A DNA stretch of 64,000 nucleotides, taken from positions 1 to 64,000 of the forward strand of contig MKSU01000003.1 of NCBI GenBank assembly GCA_001897375.1, in the 5' to 3' direction. The position numbers and the translations under genes were made by a program. Shown piece by piece: positions 50,237-58,626 of the stretch (its first letter is position 1; every line of letters starts with the position of its first letter). Source of the stretch: Sphingomonas sp. 67-36. Its GTDB lineage: Bacteria > Pseudomonadota > Alphaproteobacteria > Sphingomonadales > Sphingomonadaceae. The notes below the pieces were generated by a model. It had not been told where the DNA came from. It was given only the letters and a program-made list of their open reading frames with translations, and did no database searches.

Positions 50237-51756
50237 TGCCGCCGGAGCCTTCGACTGAAGTGGAGCTGAAATTCCTCCTGCTTCCGGGGGAGGGGCAGGC
50301 TGTTTCCCGCAACCCGCTTCTTGCCGGTGCGACCGGGACCGCTCTGTCGTCGGTCTATTACGACACGCCCGATCTGGATCTGCGCAAGCGCGGCATCGCC
50401 TTGCGCGTCCGCCGCGCGCACGGCCGCTATGTGCAGACCGTCAAGCGCGAGGGCGGGACGAGCCTGTTCGATCGGGGCGAATGGGAGACGGAAATCGGCG
50501 GGCCCGAACCCGATCGCGCCGCTCTGGCGGGCACGCCAGCCGGCGATATCCCGGCTGCGCGAGAGGGCAGCGGCCTGCGCTCGCTTTTCGTCACCGAGGT
50601 TCGGCGCACCAGCCGGATCGTGAGGGAAGGGGACGACCTGATCGAGATCAGCCTCGATCATGGCGAGATCGTTGCCGGCGATCGACGTGCCTCCATCGAC
50701 GAACTCGAACTGGAATTGAAAGGTGGCGAAGCCCGCGGCCTGTTCGTGCTGGCGCGCCGTCTTGTCGGCGACACCCGTCTCAGGCTGTCGTTCGAAAGCA
50801 AGTCGGAGCGCGGCTACCGGCTCGCTGCGGGGGAAGCACCGGCGGCGTACAACGCCGCGGACGTGCATGTCACCGGCGACATGACCGGGGCGGAGGCTTT
50901 CGCCGTCGTCATGCGGAATTGCCTCGCCCAGATATGCGACAACGCCAACCTGCTGCGCGAGACGAGGAATGCCGAGGCGCTCCACCAGTTGCGTGTCGGC
51001 CTGCGCCGGCTGCGCGCTGCGCTGGCGACGTTCGAGCCGATCCTGCCCGGCGGGGAATTTCCCCGGATCGTCGCCGAAAGCAAATGGATGGGCAGCGAAC
51101 TGGATGCTGCGCGCGACCTCGATATCCTTATCGCGGATCAGGCCGATGCGGAAAGGGACGACGACGGCATCGATCGCGGGCCGGCAATGCTCGACGAACG
51201 GCTCCGGGTGGCCCGGGCAGCCAGCTATGATCGCGCGCTCGCGGCTATCGACTCGATGCGTTTCGCCTTGTTCGTGCTCGATTGTGCGGAATGGGTCGAA
51301 ATCGGGGACTGGCGGGAAAGCCGGGACGAGGAAGTCGCGGCGTTGCGCGACGGGCGCGCATCGGTGCTGGCCGCCGTCGCCCTCGACCGGCTGAACCGCA
51401 AGCTGCGCAAGGACGCGAAGCATCTGGCCACGCTCGATCCTTCCGCGCGCCATCACGTCAGGATCAAGGCCAAGAAACTGCGCTACGCTGCGGAATTTTT
51501 CGCGGAAGCGTTCGGGAAGCACGGGAAGGGCCACCGCAGGAAATTCACCGCCGCGCTGGAAAGGCTACAGGGCGCGCTCGGCGACCTGAATGATCTGGCT
51601 GTCAGCGGCCAGACCCTGCTTGCGGCCACGGGAGAGGAAGACGCAGCATCGGTGCTCCATGCGGGGCGGAAGGAAGCGCGCCTTCTGAAAAAAGCGGTTC
51701 GCGCTTGCAGGGACTGGCGGCGCGCTAAGGCGTTCTGGCGCGATCGTCATTCCTGA
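50236..51756 (+). CDS. CYTH and CHAD domain protein
   Basis: This 506-residue protein starts with the CYTH signature TEVELKFLLLPGEG (Glu-x-Glu-x-Lys) and YYDTPDLDLRKRGIALRVRR, a triphosphate tunnel. This is followed from about residue 220 by a CHAD domain with HQLRVGLRRLRAALATFEPI, HHVRIKAKKLRYAAEFFAEA and GALGDLNDL. CYTH binds or cleaves triphosphates and CHAD binds inorganic polyphosphate, so a role in polyphosphate turnover is likely. GGAG-rich bases precede the ATG. Confidence 0.9.
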   Translation: MPPEPSTEVELKFLLLPGEGQAVSRNPLLAGATGTALSSVYYDTPDLDLRKRGIALRVRRAHGRYVQTVKREGGTSLFDRGEWETEIGGPEPDRAALAGTPAGDIPAAREGSGLRSLFVTEVRRTSRIVREGDDLIEISLDHGEIVAGDRRASIDELELELKGGEARGLFVLARRLVGDTRLRLSFESKSERGYRLAAGEAPAAYNAADVHVTGDMTGAEAFAVVMRNCLAQICDNANLLRETRNAEALHQLRVGLRRLRAALATFEPILPGGEFPRIVAESKWMGSELDAARDLDILIADQADAERDDDGIDRGPAMLDERLRVARAASYDRALAAIDSMRFALFVLDCAEWVEIGDWRESRDEEVAALRDGRASVLAAVALDRLNRKLRKDAKHLATLDPSARHHVRIKAKKLRYAAEFFAEAFGKHGKGHRRKFTAALERLQGALGDLNDLAVSGQTLLAATGEEDAASVLHAGRKEARLLKKAVRACRDWRRAKAFWRDRHS

Positions 51757-51780
51757 CGGGGGGCGCACGCCGCCAAAGAG

Positions 51781-52155
51781 CTAGCGTCTGTACCCGAAGC
51801 GGCTGCTTTCGATCGACACGACCGCGCCCGCGTTATCGCCCAGGGGAATCGCCGCCGTGCCATATATCCCGCGTGCGCCGTTCGTGCCGATCATCATGCC
51901 GACTTCGCCATGGATGCGCCGGTCGGCACGTTCCGCGCTGGTCAGTTCGCCGCGCGCGGCGGCGGCGCTATCTTCGGTGTTTCCGTCGAGTATCTTGTCC
52001 CGCTGCTCGTCCGTGAGGCGAATGGTGTCGGCGCTCGTCGGCGAGCCGGCCGCCGGCGCCGTTTGCGCGATCGACGGCATCGCCCAGCCGGCCCCTCCCG
52101 CGAGAGTCAGCGCGATAGCGAAGGCGCGGAAGCGCGGCGGCGTCGAGCGATTCAT
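51781..52155 (-). CDS. Small exported protein of unknown function
   Basis: This 124-residue protein has a signal peptide (FAIALTLAGGAGWAMPSIAQ). A charged middle follows (DTIRLTDEQRDKIL), and the C-terminus is rich in Gly and small residues (IHGEVGMMIGTNGARGIYGT). The tail SIESSRFGYRR looks like a beta-strand ending. I recall similar short exported proteins in other sphingomonads without an assigned role. It converges on the CYTH-CHAD gene and stands alone. Confidence 0.7.
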   Translation of the reverse strand: MNRSTPPRFRAFAIALTLAGGAGWAMPSIAQTAPAAGSPTSADTIRLTDEQRDKILDGNTEDSAAAARGELTSAERADRRIHGEVGMMIGTNGARGIYGTAAIPLGDNAGAVVSIESSRFGYRR

Positions 52156-52370
52156 ATCGCCTTATATACCGTCAAACCCGACTGCCAAATGAACGGCTTT
52201 CCGATGCTCCGAAGATTTATAGCCCCGGTCGCGGCACGGTGATGTCGCCGGCCGCGATCGGGTTCGCTGGTGTCGTCATCGCTGCGGCGCGGCAGAGATT
52301 TGGTCGATTTCTCCCGAGCCAGGCGTAGCTTCGGCTGACGCATCCCATCGTGATTCTCTCAATGAGCTAT

Positions 52371-52385
52371 TGCGAACCATTATCA
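52371..52385 (+). promoter_or_regulatory. Fur-box-like site before the iron operon
   Basis: TGCGAAC-C-ATTATCA matches the 7-1-7 Fur model TGATAAT-n-ATTATCA perfectly in the right half and at 4 of 7 positions in the left. It lies 44 bases before the siderophore-receptor ATG, in the position expected for iron repression. Confidence 0.6.
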
Positions 52386-52428
52386 TTGATGTATTGCGCC
52401 TGCCGTGATTCCTATCTGCGAGGTTGCG

Positions 52429-54591
52429 ATGCGCGTATTGTTTCGGAAGTCCCTGCTGGCCGGTGCGGCGCTGACGGCATTGACGGGATCGCTGCCGGCC
52501 TATGCCGCCGCGCCAGCGCCGGGCGATTCGGCGCCCGCCGACAGCAGCGACGACGTGGTGGTGCGCGGCGAAAAGGTGGTGGGACAGGCTTCCTCCGGCA
52601 CCAAATCCGACACGCCGATCGTGGAGACGCCGCAGTCGATCAGCGTCGTCAGCTCGGAGGATATCAGCCAGCTCGGCCTCGCCAATCTCAATCAGGCATT
52701 GCGCTATGTCGCGGGCATCACGCCGGAATCGCGCGGCGCCAACGCGGAAATCTACGACCAGTTCAAGCTCCGCGGTTTCGACGCGCCGCGCTACCTCGAC
52801 GGGCTGAAGGTGTTCACCAGCGCCACCGGCTATGCGGACCAGCAGGTCGACGTCTCGCGGATAGACCGGATCGAGGTGGTGAAGGGGCCGGCCTCGGTGC
52901 TCTACGGCCAGTCCAGCCCCGGCGGACTCGTCGCCATCTCCAGCAAGCTGCCGCTCGATCAGGGCTTCTACGGCGCGGTCTCGGGAACCTACGGCACCTA
53001 TAACCTCTACGATGTCGAGGCCGACGTCGGCGGGAAGATCGACAGCGGCGTGCTGTGGCGCGTCTATGGCGCGGTCAACGGCGCGGACACGCAGCAGAGC
53101 TTCGGCGTCCGCCGCCGCCAGACGGTGAGCGGCGCGGTGACGCTCGGCGCGGGAAGCGACACGACGCTCACCCTGCTCGCGGCCTATTCGCACGATCCGC
53201 AGAACGGCAATTACGGCAGCGCGCCCGCGATCGGCACCGTCTATGCCAATCCCAACGGGCGGATCGCGACCGGGTTCGCGGACGGCGAGCCGGGCGATTT
53301 CTTCCACCGCGAGCAGACCGGGCTGACCTATATCTTCACGCATCGCTTCGGCGGCGACTGGGCGTTCCGCTCGAGCGGGCGCTATCAATATGTCTCGACC
53401 CGGCTGGGTGCGATCTACCAGACCGGCATCCCGACCGACGCGACGCTCACCACCTTCGGGCGCGCGGCCTATGCGACCAACGAGACGATCCGAAACTGGA
53501 CGATCGACAACCAGCTCACCGGCCAGTTCGCCACCGGCCCGCTCACCCATCACCTGATCCTGGGTCTCGACCGGCAGGTCGCCCATTCGAGCGAGCTGGC
53601 CGCGTTCGACAGCGTCGTGAACGGACAGGCGGTGACGCCGATCAACGCCTATGATCCGGTCTATGGCACCACGCCGGTGCCGCTGACGCCGGGCGCGATC
53701 GGCACGCCTTATCCCTATAGCGCGCGGCTGCGGCAGACCGGCCTCTACGCGCAGGACCAGATCGCCTGGGGCGGCCTTCGCCTGACGCTGAGCGGCCGCC
53801 ACGACTGGGCCGACACCGAAAATGGCGCGGAGCAGCGCGACCGCAAATTCACCTGGCGCGTCGGCGGGCTCTACATGACGCCGATCGGCCTCGCGCCCTA
53901 TGCCAGCTATTCCACCTCGTTCGAGCCGCAGATCGGGCAGGTGCAGCACGTCGACGGCAGCATCACCGGCGCCAGCCCCTCGCTGGGGCGGCAGATCGAG
54001 GCGGGCGTGAAATATCAGCCGCCCGGCACGCAGATCCTGCTCACCGCCGCATGGTTCCGCATCGAGCAGACCAACCTGCTCACCAGCATCCCCAACAGCA
54101 GCTATTCGACGCAATCGGGCGAGGTCCGCTCCCAGGGCTTCGAGGCGGAGGCGACGGTGCCGTTGCCCCAGGGCTTCACGTTGCGCGCGGCGTTCAGCCA
54201 CCAGAACGTCAAGACGGTGCGCGACGACGAGACGCCGGCGAATATCGGCAAGGGGCTGATCGGCGTCGGCAAGGGCAATGCCGCGGTCAATATCGACTGG
54301 GCGCCGCAGAGCGGCCCGCTGGCCGGGCTGACGCTCGGCGGCGGGATGCGCTGGGTCGACAAGGTTTATGGCGGCAGTGACACCAACACGCCGTCCTATA
54401 CCCTGTTCGACGCGCTCGCCCGCTACGATCTCGGCCGCGCCGATCCGCGGCTGAAGGGCGTGGAGATCGGCGTCAACGCGGCCAACATCTTCGACAAGAC
54501 CTATCTCACGAGCTGCTATCTCAACGGCGTCGGCTGGTGCTGGTATGGCCAGCGCCGCACGGTGCAGGGAACGATCGGCTTCCACTGGTGA
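52429..54591 (+). CDS. TonB-dependent siderophore receptor
   Basis: This 720-residue protein has a signal peptide (KSLLAGAALTALTGSLPAYA). The TonB-box/plug start VETPQSISVVSSEDISQLGL and IDRIEVVKGPASVLYGQSSP with GGLVAISSK are as in FhuA/FpvA-type siderophore receptors. A barrel ends in GTIGFHW. The last strand region contains a Cys pair (LTSCYLNGVGWCWYG) seen in ferrioxamine and ferrichrome receptors. The ATG at 52429 has GAGG 5 bases before it. It leads a four-gene operon whose other members are DUF3649, PepSY and DUF3325 proteins, a known iron-uptake set. Confidence 0.93.
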   Translation: MRVLFRKSLLAGAALTALTGSLPAYAAAPAPGDSAPADSSDDVVVRGEKVVGQASSGTKSDTPIVETPQSISVVSSEDISQLGLANLNQALRYVAGITPESRGANAEIYDQFKLRGFDAPRYLDGLKVFTSATGYADQQVDVSRIDRIEVVKGPASVLYGQSSPGGLVAISSKLPLDQGFYGAVSGTYGTYNLYDVEADVGGKIDSGVLWRVYGAVNGADTQQSFGVRRRQTVSGAVTLGAGSDTTLTLLAAYSHDPQNGNYGSAPAIGTVYANPNGRIATGFADGEPGDFFHREQTGLTYIFTHRFGGDWAFRSSGRYQYVSTRLGAIYQTGIPTDATLTTFGRAAYATNETIRNWTIDNQLTGQFATGPLTHHLILGLDRQVAHSSELAAFDSVVNGQAVTPINAYDPVYGTTPVPLTPGAIGTPYPYSARLRQTGLYAQDQIAWGGLRLTLSGRHDWADTENGAEQRDRKFTWRVGGLYMTPIGLAPYASYSTSFEPQIGQVQHVDGSITGASPSLGRQIEAGVKYQPPGTQILLTAAWFRIEQTNLLTSIPNSSYSTQSGEVRSQGFEAEATVPLPQGFTLRAAFSHQNVKTVRDDETPANIGKGLIGVGKGNAAVNIDWAPQSGPLAGLTLGGGMRWVDKVYGGSDTNTPSYTLFDALARYDLGRADPRLKGVEIGVNAANIFDKTYLTSCYLNGVGWCWYGQRRTVQGTIGFHW

Positions 54592-54884
54592 CGAAGGCCG
54601 CCGCCCTTTCGCTGCGTTACCGGCTCGCGGTGCTCTCGCGCGTCGTGGCGGCGGTCGTGGGCGGCTATGGCGTCGCCGTGCTGCTGGCGGTGGCGATCTC
54701 GTGGCTGCTCCCGCTGTCGCGCGAGGAGGCGTCGATCGTCGCCACGATGGTCGCGCTGCTCGGGCTGCCGGTGGCGATGATGGGGTGCTTCTACGCGCGC
54801 ACCGCGTTGCGGGCATGGGCAGGCCTCGCGATCGCCGCCGCCGTGCTGGCGGGCGCGGCGTTCGCGATGGGGTGGCGGCCGTGA
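54588..54884 (+). CDS. DUF3649 membrane protein of iron-uptake operons
   Basis: This 98-residue protein has three membrane helices (VVAAVVGGYGVAVLLAVAIS, IVATMVALLGLPVAMMGCFY and a C-terminal AGLAIAAAVLAGAAFAMG). It starts with GTG overlapping the receptor stop as GTGA and ends overlapping the PepSY gene in the same way. DUF3649 proteins nearly always sit between a siderophore receptor and a PepSY reductase-like protein. Their role is unknown. Confidence 0.87.
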   Translation: MTKAAALSLRYRLAVLSRVVAAVVGGYGVAVLLAVAISWLLPLSREEASIVATMVALLGLPVAMMGCFYARTALRAWAGLAIAAAVLAGAAFAMGWRP

Positions 54885-56341
54885 AGCCGGGGTTCCGTGG
54901 CGCGATGACGTGGCTCCACGACTGGTCGGGGCTGGTCGTCGGCTGGCTGCTGTTCGTCATCGCGCTGGCCGGCACGCTCAGCGTGTTCCGCAGCGAGATC
55001 GGCAACTGGATGCGCCCGGAGGCGCGATGCTGCGCGGTCGACAGCGTCACGGCGGGGAATGCGGCGGTCGGTTGGCTGTCGCGCCACGCCGCGCGTTCGC
55101 CGGCCTGGTATATCCAGCCCGCCGACGCGCGTTCCGCCACCAGCTATGCCGTGTGGACCGCCAGCGACGGCGGCTACGCGCAGAAATGGCTCGACGCGCG
55201 CACCGGCAGCCCCTCCACGGTGCGCGACACATTGGGCGGAGACTTCTTCTACCGGCTGCATTTCGAGCTGGAGATGCCTTTCCCCTGGGGGCGGATGCTG
55301 GCGGGCGCGGCGGCGATCGCGATGCTGCTCGCCGTCATCACCGGAATCGTCGCGCACCGGCGCTTCTTCGTCGATTTCTTCACCTTCCGCGCGGGCAAGG
55401 GGCAGAGGAGCTGGCTCGACGCGCATAACCTGCTCGCCGTCACCGCGCTCCCCTTCCATCTGATGATCGCCTTCACCGGCGCGCTGACGCTCGCCAACCT
55501 CATCATGCCGTGGGGGGCGCTCTCGATCTATCGCGGCGACATGGAGGCGATCCGCAAGGATCTCTATCCGGCCGCGATCGATCGCCCGGCCAAGGGCATC
55601 CCCGCCCCGCTCGCGCCGGTCGCCCCGATGCTGCGCGCCGCCGAGCGCCACTTCGGCGGCGGGATCGCGCAGATCGCCGTGCTCAATCCCGGCGATGCGG
55701 CGGCGGTGGTGTCGGTGACGAGCGCGGAGGACAGCCGCATCGGCATCCAGCGCCAGACCGTCAGCTTCGACGGCGTGACCGGCCGCCCGATCGCCGTGCA
55801 TGACGAGAAAAGGCCGGCGCTGCGCACCTTCAATTTCCTCTATGCCTTGCACACCGCGCGTTTCGGCGAGTTGGCGACGCGCTGGCTCTATTTCCTGTGC
55901 GGGCTGATGTTGACCGCCCTGATCGGCGCGGGATTGATCCTGTGGACCGAGAAGCGCCGCGCGCGGCGGCAGGGCTTCGGCTTCGCGCTGGTGGAGCGGC
56001 TCAACATCGGTTTCGTCGCCGGGACGCCGCTGGCGTTTGCCGCCTTCCTCGTCGCCAACCGGCTGCTGCCGTCCGCGTTGCCGGAGCGGGCCGCGATGGA
56101 GGTGCGCGTCATGTTCTGGCTGTGGGGCGCGGTGTTGCTCTACGCGCTGGTCCGCCCGGCGCGGCGGGCGTGGCGGGAGGTGCTGGCGGCGGCGGCCGCA
56201 ATGTGCGCGGCGATCCCGCTGGCCGACCTGCTGACAGGCGAGATGCGGCCCGACAGCCTGCATATCGCCACCGCGATCTTCGCCCTGAGCCTCGCCGCCG
56301 GCTTCGCCCGTGCGGCGGCACATAAGACGGCAGCGGCATGA
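54881..56341 (+). CDS. PepSY-associated transmembrane protein (putative ferric-siderophore reductase)
   Basis: This 486-residue inner-membrane protein has an N-terminal helix LVVGWLLFVIALAGTLSVFR, periplasmic PepSY segments and at least three more helices. Conserved histidines occur in WLHDWSG, LHFELEMPFPWG, DAHNLLAVTALPFHLMIAFT and YALHTARFGE, suited to heme binding. Members of the FhuF/PiuB-like PepSY group are thought to reduce ferric siderophores from the periplasmic side. It starts with a GTG overlapping DUF3649 and overlaps the next gene by 4 bases. Confidence 0.88.
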   Translation: MKPGFRGAMTWLHDWSGLVVGWLLFVIALAGTLSVFRSEIGNWMRPEARCCAVDSVTAGNAAVGWLSRHAARSPAWYIQPADARSATSYAVWTASDGGYAQKWLDARTGSPSTVRDTLGGDFFYRLHFELEMPFPWGRMLAGAAAIAMLLAVITGIVAHRRFFVDFFTFRAGKGQRSWLDAHNLLAVTALPFHLMIAFTGALTLANLIMPWGALSIYRGDMEAIRKDLYPAAIDRPAKGIPAPLAPVAPMLRAAERHFGGGIAQIAVLNPGDAAAVVSVTSAEDSRIGIQRQTVSFDGVTGRPIAVHDEKRPALRTFNFLYALHTARFGELATRWLYFLCGLMLTALIGAGLILWTEKRRARRQGFGFALVERLNIGFVAGTPLAFAAFLVANRLLPSALPERAAMEVRVMFWLWGAVLLYALVRPARRAWREVLAAAAAMCAAIPLADLLTGEMRPDSLHIATAIFALSLAAGFARAAAHKTAAA

Positions 56342-56598
56342 TGCCCGCGCTGCTCACTTCTTTCGGTGCGATCCTCCTGCTCGGGCTGGCGACGCCGAGG
56401 CAGGCGGATCAATGGCTCGGGCGCGGCTGGAGCGGCGAAAGGCGGCGCATGCTGCGTTACGCCGGCTTCGCCATGCTCGCGCTGTCCTTCATGCTCCTGC
56501 CCCACACGGACCTTCCACGCGCGATCACGAGCTGGATCGGCCTGCTCGCCGTTGAGGGGCTTGCGGCGGCCCTGATGCTGCGAGAGCGCAGGCGCTGA
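56338..56598 (+). CDS. DUF3325 membrane protein
   Basis: This 86-residue protein has three short hydrophobic helices (LLTSFGAILLLGLATP, MLRYAGFAMLALSFMLLP and a C-terminal IGLLAVEGLAAALMLRER). It is the last gene of the iron operon and overlaps the PepSY gene as ATGA. DUF3325 is characteristic of this position in proteobacterial iron operons; its function is not known. Confidence 0.85.
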   Translation: MMPALLTSFGAILLLGLATPRQADQWLGRGWSGERRRMLRYAGFAMLALSFMLLPHTDLPRAITSWIGLLAVEGLAAALMLRERRR

Positions 56599-56691
56599 CG
56601 CCAGCGCCCGTTATCAGGATCGCTATCGGGTTTCCCAGGTCCGCCTCCGCCTCATCGCGGAATCGGAATTCCGGCATTAAAAGCGCAGCCG

Positions 56692-56722
56692 CGCGACGGA
56701 AATATGAGTCGCGCGCGTTGAA
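56692..56722 (+). promoter_or_regulatory. Putative ECF sigma promoter 1 (EF-hand/sigma operon)
   Basis: CGCGACGGAA, 14 bases, then CGTTGAA; the end is 27 bases before the EF-hand ATG. The same two elements at the same spacing occur at 58567 and 61219 and nowhere else that I noticed. The layout fits a -35/-10 pair read by the ECF factor encoded one gene downstream, which would then drive its own operon. Confidence 0.65.
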
Positions 56723-56749
56723 GAGGCATTCGCAAGTCGGAGGCCAGCG

Positions 56750-57142
56750 ATGAAGCCATCGTCCCTGTTTGTCGTATCCCTAGCTCTGGCTGCGCCCGCG
56801 CTGGCGCAATCCGCCCCGCCGGCGGCAGGCGCGATGACGCTCGACCGTTTCGTCGCGCGGCAGACCGAACGCATCATGGCGGCCGACACCGATGGCGACG
56901 GGCGCGTGAGCAAGGCGGAGATGCAATCGCTCGCCAGTCGCGGCGGCCGCGATCCGGCGCGGATGTTCGATCGGATGGACGCCAACCACGACGGCTATCT
57001 CGACCGCGATGAGATACGTGCCGCGCTCACCGCGCGGTTTCATCGCATGGATCGCAACGGCGACGGCGTGCTCGGCGCTGATGAGCGAATGGCGGGGCGG
57101 GGCGCGAAAGCCGCCGGTAATCCCGCGACGCCACAACCCTGA
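56750..57142 (+). CDS. Exported EF-hand calcium-binding protein
   Basis: This 130-residue protein has a signal peptide (SSLFVVSLALAAPALAQ). It has three EF-hand loops: DTDGDGRVSKAE, DANHDGYLDRDE and DRNGDGVLGADE, each with Asp at 1 and 3 and Glu at 12. The predicted location is periplasmic. GGAGG lies 6 bases before the ATG. The ECF sigma gene follows 40 bases downstream with no terminator between, so the two are co-transcribed from the promoter at 56692. It may sense or buffer calcium or other divalent ions. Confidence 0.9.
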   Translation: MKPSSLFVVSLALAAPALAQSAPPAAGAMTLDRFVARQTERIMAADTDGDGRVSKAEMQSLASRGGRDPARMFDRMDANHDGYLDRDEIRAALTARFHRMDRNGDGVLGADERMAGRGAKAAGNPATPQP

Positions 57143-57182
57143 ATCGGATATGCGGGTGCGGTGACGGCGGAGCCGAAATCGA

Positions 57183-57737
57183 TTGGGCGAGACGGATCCC
57201 GATGCAGAGCTGGTGCAGCGTGTCGGCCGTGGCGACGAGGCGGCGGCGCGCCTGCTCGTCTCGGCCAAGCTGCCGCGCGTGCTGGCGCTGGCCCGGCGCA
57301 TGACCGGCGAGCGCGGAGAGGCCGAGGATATCGCGCAGGAGGTGTTCCTGCGGGTGTGGCGCAATGCGCGGCGCTGGCGGCCGGGCGCGGCGCGCTTCGA
57401 TACGTGGCTGCATGTCGTGACGCTCAACCTGTGCCGGGACCGGCTGCGCCGTCGCCGCGAGACCACCATGCCGACGCTGCCGGATATAGTGGATCCCGCG
57501 CCGGACGCCGCGCGTGTGCTGGAGGAGACGGCGCGCGGCCGCGCGGTCGCCGACGCGATCGCGGCCTTGCCGGAACGCCAGCGCGAAGCGATCCTGCTCG
57601 TCCACTATCAGGACATGACCAACATCGCCGCCGCCGAGGCGCTGTCGGTGAGCGTGGAGGCGCTCGAAAGCCTGCTCGCGCGCGGGCGGCGGGCGTTGCG
57701 GGAGCATTTCAGGAAGCAGGACGCGCGTGATGACTGA
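57183..57737 (+). CDS. ECF-type RNA polymerase sigma factor
   Basis: This 184-residue protein has region 2 (ARRMTGERGEAEDIAQEVFL, RFDTWLHVVTLNLCRDRLRR) and region 4 (ALPERQREAILLVHYQDMTN, ALSVSVEALESLLARGRRAL), a complete two-domain ECF factor. The reading frame opens only after a TGA at 57162, so the TTG at 57183 is the first start; its ribosome site is poor. Its 3' end overlaps a small membrane-protein gene by 8 bases, the place where an anti-sigma factor is usually found. Three matching promoter-like elements surround the gene. Confidence 0.92.
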   Translation: MGETDPDAELVQRVGRGDEAAARLLVSAKLPRVLALARRMTGERGEAEDIAQEVFLRVWRNARRWRPGAARFDTWLHVVTLNLCRDRLRRRRETTMPTLPDIVDPAPDAARVLEETARGRAVADAIAALPERQREAILLVHYQDMTNIAAAEALSVSVEALESLLARGRRALREHFRKQDARDD

Positions 57738-58122
57738 TCCCCTGTCCGTGGCGCGTTTCCGGGCGCTGGCCGAGGCCTATGGCGCGATCGAGCGCTGGCC
57801 GGCGGGGCTGCGCGAGGAGGGGTTGCGCATGGCCGGTCGGCCCGATCTGGCGGCGATCGTCGCGGAGGCGGCGTCGCTCGACGCCCGGCTTGATTCATGG
57901 ACCAGCCCGGCGCCCTCCACCGCGTTGCGCGGCGCGATCCTCGGGCAGCGCCAGCGAACCCTCCGCCGGCGGCTGCGGCTGTGGTGGTCGGCGATCGGGG
58001 TGGCGACCGCGCTGGCCGGCGCGGCGACCGGATCGCTCGCCATCGCCGCGATGCCGGTCGATCATCATCATCCGTTCGGTGACGATACCGCCTTCGGCAA
58101 TGTTTCCATGCGGGAGGAATGA
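57730..58122 (+). CDS. Small single-span membrane protein, candidate anti-sigma factor
   Basis: This 130-residue protein has a charged cytoplasmic N-terminal part of ~85 residues (ERWPAGLREEGLRMAGRPDL, then DARLDSWTSPAPS). One membrane helix follows (WWSAIGVATALAGAATGSLA) and a short His-rich outer tail (DHHHPFGDD). Overlap with the sigma gene and this topology fit an anti-sigma factor, but no zinc-binding ZAS motif is visible, so the call is positional. It ends one base before the next gene. Confidence 0.6.
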   Translation: MTDPLSVARFRALAEAYGAIERWPAGLREEGLRMAGRPDLAAIVAEAASLDARLDSWTSPAPSTALRGAILGQRQRTLRRRLRLWWSAIGVATALAGAATGSLAIAAMPVDHHHPFGDDTAFGNVSMREE

Positions 58123-58566
58123 ATGTCGCTCCGCACGCTCAAGGCGATCTGCGCCGTCTCGATCCTCCTCAATATCTTCCTGATCGCCGGGGTGGCGGCC
58201 AGCCTGCTATGGGTCCGCGCGCAGCGGCCGATGATCGGCGCGGGCGCGATGCGTATCGCCGGGGCGGAGCTGCCCAGGGCGGAGCGGCGCGCCTTCCGGC
58301 AGGCGCTGCGCGCCGCCCGGCGCGACGCCGCGCCGCTCGCCGCGACCGACCGGCAAGCGCGGCAGGAAGCGGCCGCGCTGCTGCGCGCGCCCACCGTCGA
58401 TCCGGCGGCGCTGGCGGCGGCGCTCGGCCGCGTGCGGGATGCCGACCTCGCGGTCCGCGCGCAGACCGAGAATGGCGTCGCGGGCTTCGTCGCCACCTTG
58501 CCGCAGGCCGACCGGGCGCGTCTCGCCGACAGCCTCGAACGTCGCGGCGCGCGGCAGCGGCGATAA
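58123..58566 (+). CDS. Periplasmic metal-sensor-like protein (CnrX/ZraP type)
   Basis: This 147-residue protein has a membrane anchor (AVSILLNIFLIAGVAASLLW). A helical periplasmic part of the heavy-metal-resistance sensor type follows, with LPRAERRAFRQALRAARRDA and RQARQEAAALLRAPTVDPAA. The helical hairpin and Arg/Ala-rich repeats match CnrX/CpxP-like proteins, although the metal-binding His/Met residues of CnrX are not evident. GGGAGGA precedes the ATG. Within an ECF locus it could relay a periplasmic signal to the membrane protein encoded before it. Confidence 0.68.
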   Translation: MSLRTLKAICAVSILLNIFLIAGVAASLLWVRAQRPMIGAGAMRIAGAELPRAERRAFRQALRAARRDAAPLAATDRQARQEAAALLRAPTVDPAALAAALGRVRDADLAVRAQTENGVAGFVATLPQADRARLADSLERRGARQRR

Positions 58567-58597
58567 CGCGACGGAATCCGCCGCCGCGCGCGTTCAA
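58567..58597 (+). promoter_or_regulatory. Putative ECF sigma promoter 2 (DUF1800/DUF1501 operon)
   Basis: CGCGACGGAA, 14 bases, then CGTTCAA, starting on the base after the previous stop and ending 29 bases before the DUF1800 ATG. The distance to the start codon is almost the same as at promoter 1. Confidence 0.65.
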
Positions 58598-58626
58598 CCG
58601 GATGAGTCGGCCGCAAAGGTAACGCC

